Source of the DNA: Candidatus Zixiibacteriota bacterium
GTDB lineage: Bacteria > Zixibacteria > MSB-5A5 > GN15 > FEB-12
DNA length: 10,977 bases
Assembly: GCA_022564135.1 (NCBI GenBank)
Contig: JADFLZ010000040.1
Coordinates: 1 to 10,977, forward strand
Reading direction: 5' to 3'
The position numbers and the translations under genes were made by a program. The notes under the pieces were generated by a model that saw only the letters and a program-made list of their open reading frames with translations, ran no database searches and had not been told where the DNA came from. Positions 5,938 through 10,977 of the stretch are shown here, one piece after another (positions within the stretch are counted from its first letter, which is position 1; every line of letters starts with the position of its first letter).

Positions 5938-8350
5938 AATTTTGAGAAACATCAGTTTAAGTCTGGCAGTTGGTGCAATAATATTCTTTCAGACCGTAAG
6001 CTTAAAAGCTGGAGAGAGAGTACCCATACCAGATGGCGTATATTATTTCAAGAGCGCTTCCAATGTATTTGGCTTTGAGTCGGCCTGGATTAATCCGGCC
6101 GGTCTCAGCCGCTACACCGGCACCGGTGTGCTGCTGATGGCCGATTATTTAGATGGTAATATCGCCAAAAGCTGGGGCATTCTTCTTAATAGTGAAGAGT
6201 CTGCTATGGGTTATCGCAGAATTTATAATCCGGCGGGTGAAGATTATCAAGAATATCTTTTGGCCAGCGGAATTACTCTGGGCAATCTCAATTTGGGCGG
6301 TTCTTACAGGATGTTCAAAGACGGTCCCGACATTTACAAGAACCGTCATTTCTGGAATCTTGGCCTTCTAATAAAAGGCGAAGGTAAATTCACTTTCGGG
6401 GCTCTGTTTACAAATTTAAACCGTGGTAAAATTAAAGGCGAGCGCACTGAAGTTGAAAAGACGTATTCTGTTTCGTATCGTCCATTTGAGCAGCAGCTGA
6501 CCCTTTCAGTTGACGTTGTCAAGACTTCCTCAATTGATTACAGCGATGCGGACTACACCTATAGTGCCATATTTAAGCCGCATCCGGCGCTGCTGATAGA
6601 AGGACTGATAGATTCCAGACAAAATTTCAGCATTGGTCTGAAAGCTAATCTATTAAGATACTTTGTCGGCGGCCAGAGCAGCTTTGACCGCGATGGCGGG
6701 GGCAGGGGAACTACGTTATACGCAGGAAAAGTTGACCTGAAACAACCGTCATTGATTTCCTGGAAAAAGAGAAGGCTGGCGGTGGCGGTATCCGGTGGCC
6801 GTTCAGAAAATCCGCCGCGCCCGATATTTGGCTATAAACCGCAATCATTTTATCAACTGGTCAGTAACATCTACCGCGCCGCCGATGACGCTTCTATCGG
6901 CGAAATAATATTGAAACTCAGAAACAGCACTTTCGGTTTTGCCCAGGCACAGGAAATTCGCGAGGCGCTGAAATATTTTAAGAGTAAAAATAAAACTATC
7001 GTATGTCACCTTTCATTGGGCAATAATATCGGCTACTACTTAGCCTCGGTCGCTGACAGCATTCTGATGCCGCCGGTCAGCCAGCTGAATCTGGTCGGAC
7101 TAAGAGCCGAGCTGACCTACTATGCCGGAACACTTTCAAAATTAGGGGCAGAACTTGATATCGTAAAAATAGGCGATTACAAAACAGCTCCGGACAGGCT
7201 GACCCGCACAGGCTCAAGTGAGCAGGAAAGAGAACAGATAAATCGTATTTTAGATAATCTATACGATCAATTTGTAAACGATATCGGTCAGTCACGGTCA
7301 CTTTCGGCTGACTCGGTCAGAAAGATAATCGACAACGGACCGTTCACTTCAGCCGAAGCGCTAAGTTACGGACTCGTACAGGGTTTGAGTTACGCCGACG
7401 AAATGCACAAAAATTTCCTGCGCAGCATGCCTGAGATATCGTTTCGGAAATATCTGCGTGATACTCTCATAAATGACGGCTGGCCGGCCAGACCAAAAAT
7501 TGCGGTAGTTGTGGCCGACGGTGAAATCAATTTTTCCAGCCGGGGAATGCTGCCGTTTTCAAGAAAAGAAAATGCCACTCCCAAAAGCCTCAGCAGAGCC
7601 TTTGCCAGAGCCTCTAGCGATAAGAACGTTAAGGGAATAGTTTTCAGAGTCAATTCTCCCGGCGGATTTGTAATTCCCGGCGAAGAGATTTTTCATGCAG
7701 CAGATAAGGCCTCACGTAAAAAACCGCTGACTATCTCAATGGCCAACCTGGCGGCCTCGGGGGGGTACTACATCGCCATGTCGGGTGACAGAATATTTGC
7801 CGATGCCGGCACTATAACCGGTTCAATAGGCATCTATGGCGGCAAGCTGAATCTTAAAAAACTCTATGAGAAAATCGATCTGAAAAAAGAGTTATACTCC
7901 AGAGGCAAGTTTTCGGGAATGATGAGTTCAATGCGGCCATTTACTCCGGACGAAAGAAAAAAGCAGATGTCTCACATTCAGGAGTTTTATGACTATTTCG
8001 TTGAATTGGTAGCCGAAAACAGAAAGTTGTCTCCGGATTCGATTGATAATCTGGCCCGTGGTAGAGTCTGGACCGGCCAGGAGGCATTATCAATCGGTTT
8101 AGTCGATGAGATAGGCGGGCTACGAAATGCGATTGCCTATACAGCAGAAAAATTAAATCTGAAGGACTACCGGGTCGAATTTTATCCAGAAAAACGTCCT
8201 TTATTTTTATTACCCGGCAGCCGTTTCCTGAGCTCTGTAAGTTCGTTTTTGGGGCTGGGACAATCTCAGGGTGACAACAGCGACAGTGATTTTCAGATTG
8301 AAGAAAACGGGATTTTAGCCAGAATGCCGTTTGATATTTTAATCGAGTAG
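5930..8350 (+). CDS. sppA: Outer-membrane barrel fused to SppA-type signal peptide peptidase (S49 serine protease)
   Basis: This 806-residue protein has three parts. Residues 1-27 are a signal peptide (core S-L-A-V-G-A-I-I-F-F, cleavage near L-K-A). Residues ~30-275 form a beta-rich domain with S-A-W-I-N-P-A-G at 51-58, the same signature as the PorV-like protein at 405-1400, and many amphipathic strands. Residues ~280-760 are a tandem SppA: the first S49 half (~282-500) carries the general base Lys418 in D-Y-K-T-A-P-D, and the second half (~522-740) carries N-S-P-G-G (575-579), nucleophile Ser610 in A-A-S-G-G-Y-Y, and T-G-S-I-G (630-634). E. coli SppA (67K type) has the same Lys-in-first, Ser-in-second layout, so the protease should be active on peptides or misfolded proteins. 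E. coli SppA is anchored by an N-terminal helix; here a barrel takes that place, implying an outer-membrane protease facing the periplasm. The ATG at 5930 has a good ribosome-binding site, AAGAGG, 5 bases upstream. The C-terminal ~45 residues are low complexity. Confidence 0.88.
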   Translation: MIKILRNISLSLAVGAIIFFQTVSLKAGERVPIPDGVYYFKSASNVFGFESAWINPAGLSRYTGTGVLLMADYLDGNIAKSWGILLNSEESAMGYRRIYNPAGEDYQEYLLASGITLGNLNLGGSYRMFKDGPDIYKNRHFWNLGLLIKGEGKFTFGALFTNLNRGKIKGERTEVEKTYSVSYRPFEQQLTLSVDVVKTSSIDYSDADYTYSAIFKPHPALLIEGLIDSRQNFSIGLKANLLRYFVGGQSSFDRDGGGRGTTLYAGKVDLKQPSLISWKKRRLAVAVSGGRSENPPRPIFGYKPQSFYQLVSNIYRAADDASIGEIILKLRNSTFGFAQAQEIREALKYFKSKNKTIVCHLSLGNNIGYYLASVADSILMPPVSQLNLVGLRAELTYYAGTLSKLGAELDIVKIGDYKTAPDRLTRTGSSEQEREQINRILDNLYDQFVNDIGQSRSLSADSVRKIIDNGPFTSAEALSYGLVQGLSYADEMHKNFLRSMPEISFRKYLRDTLINDGWPARPKIAVVVADGEINFSSRGMLPFSRKENATPKSLSRAFARASSDKNVKGIVFRVNSPGGFVIPGEEIFHAADKASRKKPLTISMANLAASGGYYIAMSGDRIFADAGTITGSIGIYGGKLNLKKLYEKIDLKKELYSRGKFSGMMSSMRPFTPDERKKQMSHIQEFYDYFVELVAENRKLSPDSIDNLARGRVWTGQEALSIGLVDEIGGLRNAIAYTAEKLNLKDYRVEFYPEKRPLFLLPGSRFLSSVSSFLGLGQSQGDNSDSDFQIEENGILARMPFDILIE

Positions 8351-8363
8351 TTGCCTCAGGCAA
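8351..8363 (+). terminator. Weak hairpin directly after the SppA-fusion stop codon
   Basis: TTGCC-TCA-GGCAA starts on the base after the stop codon and can form a 5-base-pair stem with a 3-base loop. Only three T follow, so this is at best a weak terminator or an mRNA-end stabiliser. No better terminator exists before the next gene. Confidence 0.2.
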
Positions 8364-8400
8364 TTTCAAAAGCTATCATAACCAGTAATACGGGGGTGCG

Positions 8401-8425
8401 GTTCTCAATCAAATAGCTTGAGAAC
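8401..8425. repeat. Perfect 8-base inverted repeat, candidate operator
   Basis: GTTCTCAA (8401-8408) and TTGAGAAC (8418-8425) are exact reverse complements separated by 9 bases. No T tract follows, which argues against a terminator. The right arm contains the likely -35 element of the next gene, so a dimeric repressor bound here would block the promoter. The sequence could instead act as an RNA hairpin of the upstream operon's read-through transcript. Confidence 0.45.
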
Positions 8426-8446
8426 ACGGTCTCTAATAACTATTTT
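8418..8446 (+). promoter_or_regulatory. Putative promoter of the TPP-enzyme/aldehyde dehydrogenase pair
   Basis: TTGAGA (8418-8423, 5 of 6 to the sigma-70 consensus) and TATTTT (8441-8446, 4 of 6) are exactly 17 bases apart. Transcription would start near 8453, about 30 bases before the ATG at 8484. The sigma-70 model may not hold fully if the host uses a Bacteroidota-type consensus, so this is a moderate call. Confidence 0.45.
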
Positions 8447-8473
8447 CGCTGAATACAATTTGTAACTGCCTGT

Positions 8474-8479
8474 GGAGGG
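8474..8479 (+). promoter_or_regulatory. Strong Shine-Dalgarno that fixes the start of the acetolactate-synthase-like gene
   Basis: GGAGGG lies 4 bases before the ATG at 8484 (the GGAGG core is 5 bases away). An in-frame GTG at 8472 gives a longer frame, but the ribosome-binding site lies inside its first codons and would not serve it. The family N-terminus (P-T-A-A-E-V-M-V-K-A-L) also begins right at this ATG. Confidence 0.8.
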
Positions 8480-8483
8480 AATA

Positions 8484-10133
8484 ATGCCTACTGCTGCCGA
8501 AGTGATGGTTAAAGCTTTAGAAAATGAAAACGTAAAATACATTTTTGGTATACCGGGTGAAGAAAATATTGATTTTATGGAAGCTGTCCGCAATTCCAAT
8601 ATTCAATTTATTTTAACCCGTCATGAGCAGGGCGCCGGATTTATGGCCGATATTTACGGACGACTGACCGGTAAAGCAGGCGTTTGTCTGGCCACACTGG
8701 GGCCGGGTGCGACCAATTTATTTACGCCGGTGGCCGATGCCAATCTCGACCGGGCGCCGCTGGTGGCCATTACCGGGCAGTCGGGCACAGCCCAGATGCA
8801 CAAAGAGTCGCATCAGTATATTGATATAGTGTCAATGTTTAAGCCGATCACTAAATGGAATACCCGTATCAGTCAGGCCGATATTGTAGCAGAAGCAGTC
8901 CGCAAAGCCTTTAAGACAGCCGAATCTGAAAAACCGGGGGCGACCCATCTGGAACTTCCCGAAGATATCGCCGAGCAGGAATGCCAGAAGCCGGAGTATT
9001 TTGAAGTCCGCAAAGTTCGCCGTCCGGCGCCTGATTATAAAGCTGTCAATATGGCTATGGAGCTGATCAAGAACGCTAAAAGGCCTCTGATACTGGCCGG
9101 AAACGGTACTCTGCGCAAACGGGCCACCAAGCAGCTTCGCAAGTTCTTAGAGAGCACCGGAATCGGAACCTGCAATACTTTTATGGGCAAAGGCGCCGCC
9201 GGCTACAAATATGACAACAATCTCTTTACCATCGGGCTGCAGTCACGCGACCATGTGACTTTTGCCTTTGAAGAAGCAGATTTAATAATTGCAATTGGCT
9301 ATGACATCGTTGAATACTCGCCGCATTTCTGGAATCCGGACGGCAAAAAGAGGATTATCCATATTGATTTTGAACAGGCCGAAGTCGATTACTGGTACCA
9401 TCCCGAAGTTGAAGTTGTCGGCGATATTGCTTCGACACTCTGGGAGCTGAACGAAAAAATTGATGACAATTTCCCCAAAGGCAAAGGGGAATTTATCAAG
9501 AAACACCGCAAGAATATCTTAGAAGATTTAAGCGAGCATGCCGACAGCACAGATTTTCCGGTCAAACCTCAGAAAATTATCCACGATATCCGCGCCGTAT
9601 TGGACAACCATGATATACTCATCTCCGATGTTGGCGCTCATAAAATGTGGATTGCCCGGACGTACCTGGCCCACGAACCAAACACCTGCCTAATCTCCAA
9701 CGGCTTTGCTACCATGGGCATCGCACTGCCGGGCGGGATCGCGGCTAAACTTGTTTATCCGGACCGCAAAGTTATGACCGTCTCGGGCGACGGTGGTTTT
9801 ATGATGAACGCTCAGGAACTGGAAACAGCAGTGCGTCTGAAAACTCCGACTGTCAATATGATCTGGACTGACGGTACTTTTGGTCTCATCGAATGGAAAC
9901 AAAGAAGCAAATATGGTCATGCTTTCGGCACAGAATTCAATAATCCCGATTGGGTGCAGTTCGCCGAAAGTTTCGGCGCCGTTGGCATGAAAGTAAACAA
10001 GGGCGATAATCTTCAGGAAATCTTAAAAGAAGCTTTTGCATTTAATAAGCCGGTAGTGATTGACTGCCCGGTGGATTATACAGAAAATATGAAGCTGACC
10101 GAACGGCTGGGGCAATTGGTTTGTCCGCTGTAG
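8484..10133 (+). CDS. Acetolactate synthase-like thiamine-diphosphate enzyme (catabolic AlsS type)
   Basis: This 549-residue cytoplasmic protein has the three-domain layout of the family. The PYR domain (~1-165) has F-G-I-P-G-E at 21-26, the catalytic glutamate Glu48 in R-H-E-Q, and G-R-L-T-G-K-A-G-V (59-67). The central domain (~185-330) has G-Y-D-I-V-E-Y-S-P-H-F-W-N (272-284) at the place where Bacillus AlsS has a near-identical segment, which points to the FAD-independent catabolic type. The PP domain (~360-549) has the cofactor motif G-D-G-G (435-438) with a second metal ligand, Asp463. The expected reaction is decarboxylation of pyruvate and condensation to acetolactate. However, after Asp463 it reads G-T-F-G-L-I-E-W rather than the S-T-Y-D-M-V-A-F that I recall for AlsS, so substrate choice may differ. 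No small regulatory subunit or acetolactate decarboxylase gene is adjacent. An aldehyde dehydrogenase follows after 37 bases, suggesting it may act as a 2-oxoacid decarboxylase or carboligase feeding that enzyme. Confidence 0.85.
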   Translation: MPTAAEVMVKALENENVKYIFGIPGEENIDFMEAVRNSNIQFILTRHEQGAGFMADIYGRLTGKAGVCLATLGPGATNLFTPVADANLDRAPLVAITGQSGTAQMHKESHQYIDIVSMFKPITKWNTRISQADIVAEAVRKAFKTAESEKPGATHLELPEDIAEQECQKPEYFEVRKVRRPAPDYKAVNMAMELIKNAKRPLILAGNGTLRKRATKQLRKFLESTGIGTCNTFMGKGAAGYKYDNNLFTIGLQSRDHVTFAFEEADLIIAIGYDIVEYSPHFWNPDGKKRIIHIDFEQAEVDYWYHPEVEVVGDIASTLWELNEKIDDNFPKGKGEFIKKHRKNILEDLSEHADSTDFPVKPQKIIHDIRAVLDNHDILISDVGAHKMWIARTYLAHEPNTCLISNGFATMGIALPGGIAAKLVYPDRKVMTVSGDGGFMMNAQELETAVRLKTPTVNMIWTDGTFGLIEWKQRSKYGHAFGTEFNNPDWVQFAESFGAVGMKVNKGDNLQEILKEAFAFNKPVVIDCPVDYTENMKLTERLGQLVCPL

Positions 10134-10155
10134 CATGCATAAGATTAGAGAAATC

Positions 10156-10162
10156 AGAGGAG
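10156..10162 (+). promoter_or_regulatory. Ribosome-binding site of the aldehyde dehydrogenase gene
   Basis: AGAGGAG lies 8 bases before the ATG at 10171. With only 37 bases between the preceding stop and this start, and no terminator between them, the two genes very likely share a transcript but have independent ribosome loading. Confidence 0.75.
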
Positions 10163-10170
10163 CAGCATAG

Positions 10171-10977
10171 ATGGCCAGGCATTACAAAATATACTTGGGC
10201 GGCAAGTGGGTTGACCGTAAAGAAAAAATAGAAGTCCGCTCTCCTTACGACGGCAAAGTCGCCGGTACGGTGGCAATGGCTTCCAAAGCTGATTTTACCA
10301 AAGCAATTGATATTGCCGAGAAAGCCTTTGAAAAAACGAGACAGCTGCCATCGTATGTGCGCGAAGAAGCCTGTCTGGCGGTGGCTGAGGGATTAAGAAA
10401 AAACAGCGACAAGTTTGCCAGGATGATGTCTCTTGAGATCGGCAAGGCCTTAAAAGATTCCGAAGTCGAAGTATTCCGGGCGGTGCAGGTTTTTAAGATA
10501 GCCGCCGAAGAAGCCAAGCGGGTCGGCGGTGAGATTATGGATTTTGATTCTATCCCCGGCAACGAAAAACGAATGGGACTGATACGTCGTTTTCCTATCG
10601 GAGTTTTATCAGGAATCGCGCCCTTTAATTTTCCGCTTAATTTGGTAGCCCACAAAGTTGCCCCGGCTATGGCCTCGGGTAACTGCATGATATTAAAACC
10701 AGCCCCGACCACTCCAATCATAGCCATGATGCTGGCAGAGCTGATTGACAAGACCGACTATCCCAAAGGCGCCATTTCGTTCATACTGGGCAGTAACGAA
10801 AACGCCGAGCCGCTTATAAAAGATGAGCGCATCAAGCTGATAACTTTTACCGGTTCGGACAAAGTCGGCTGGTGGATTAAAGATAATTCGGGCAAAAAGC
10901 GTGTTGTACTGGAATTAGGCGGCAATGCCGGACTGGCCATAGCAGATGACGCCGATCTGGACTACGCTGCCGACCGG
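10171..10977 (+). CDS. NAD(P)-dependent aldehyde dehydrogenase, N-terminal 269 residues, cut by window end
   Basis: The frame is open to the last base with no stop, so the 3' end (~200 residues of a usual ~475-500) lies outside. The visible part is a typical ALDH cofactor-binding region. It has the N-terminal strand Y-L-G-G-K-W-V, F-P-I-G-V-L-S-G-I-A-P-F-N-F-P (141-155) with catalytic-loop Asn153, the cofactor lysine Lys176 in I-L-K-P-A-P, the Rossmann turn F-T-G-S (226-229), and the general-base region L-E-L-G-G-N with Glu248. The nucleophilic cysteine is expected ~30-35 residues further on, beyond the window. It would oxidise an aldehyde to a carboxylate (or acyl-CoA) with NAD(P)+ in the cytoplasm. 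The A-H-K-V-A-P-A-M-A-S-G-N pattern occurs in lactaldehyde, succinate-semialdehyde and non-phosphorylating glyceraldehyde-3-phosphate dehydrogenase relatives, and I cannot choose among them. Its place behind the TPP-enzyme gene suggests that the aldehyde substrate comes from that enzyme. Confidence 0.92.
   Translation, partial: MARHYKIYLGGKWVDRKEKIEVRSPYDGKVAGTVAMASKADFTKAIDIAEKAFEKTRQLPSYVREEACLAVAEGLRKNSDKFARMMSLEIGKALKDSEVEVFRAVQVFKIAAEEAKRVGGEIMDFDSIPGNEKRMGLIRRFPIGVLSGIAPFNFPLNLVAHKVAPAMASGNCMILKPAPTTPIIAMMLAELIDKTDYPKGAISFILGSNENAEPLIKDERIKLITFTGSDKVGWWIKDNSGKKRVVLELGGNAGLAIADDADLDYAADR

Noticed and set aside
7941..8369. 142-codon open frame on the minus strand
   Set aside because: It lies entirely opposite the SppA domain, which has clear motifs on the plus strand. 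The translated product has no recognisable domain.
8472..8483. GTG start giving four extra residues to the acetolactate-synthase-like protein
   Set aside because: The strong GGAGGG ribosome-binding site overlaps these codons and is correctly spaced for the ATG at 8484.
10245..10751. 168-codon open frame on the minus strand
   Set aside because: It is antisense to the well-supported aldehyde dehydrogenase. The Ser/Ala/Ile-rich composition is that of a shadow frame.

Overview
The window looks like a piece of chromosome from a Gram-negative, diderm bacterium, most likely from the FCB superphylum (Bacteroidota, Zixibacteria, Marinimicrobia, Latescibacteria and relatives). The evidence is two PorV/PorQ-type outer-membrane barrel domains with the family's W-N-P-A-G signature, a patatin/POTRA/BamA-type barrel protein, and several signal peptides followed by beta-rich proteins. 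The phylum is inferred from gene content, with no marker gene to confirm it. Nothing suggests a mobile element, prophage, CRISPR array, tRNA or rRNA. Coding density is high, and no stretch over 300 bases lacks a gene.

Layout. (1) Positions 1-276 hold the 3' end of a gene with a heavy-metal-associated (HMA) fold and a Ser/Thr/Lys-rich tail, closed by a strong intrinsic terminator at 306-340. (2) A PorV/PorQ-like outer-membrane protein (405-1400) runs convergently, with a 17-base gap, against a large patatin-POTRA-barrel phospholipase on the minus strand (1418-4057). (3) Divergent from the patatin gene, and only 30 bases away if both upstream TTG starts are used, is a tightly packed plus-strand operon. 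It encodes a SpoU/TrmH rRNA or tRNA methyltransferase (4088-4882), a secreted DUF4097-like beta-ladder protein (4882-5937) and an 806-residue protein that joins an N-terminal PorV-like barrel to a tandem-domain SppA (S49) protease (5930-8350). The genes overlap by 1 and 8 bases, so translational coupling is likely. (4) After a 133-base regulatory gap carrying a perfect 8-base inverted repeat overlapping a plausible promoter comes a metabolic pair. It consists of a catabolic acetolactate-synthase-type, thiamine-diphosphate-dependent enzyme (8484-10133) and an aldehyde dehydrogenase (from 10171, cut off by the window end).

How the genes may work together. The central part (405-8350) is an envelope neighbourhood with two outer-membrane barrel proteins, a barrel-anchored lipase and a putatively barrel-anchored protease. 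Outer-membrane protein or lipid turnover is a reasonable but unproven theme. The right-hand pair could form a two-step route in which 2-oxoacid decarboxylation or carboligation is followed by NAD(P)-dependent aldehyde oxidation, but the substrate cannot be read from sequence. The most unusual item is the barrel-SppA fusion. Its protease half keeps both catalytic residues, and its usual inner-membrane anchor appears to be replaced by an outer-membrane barrel.
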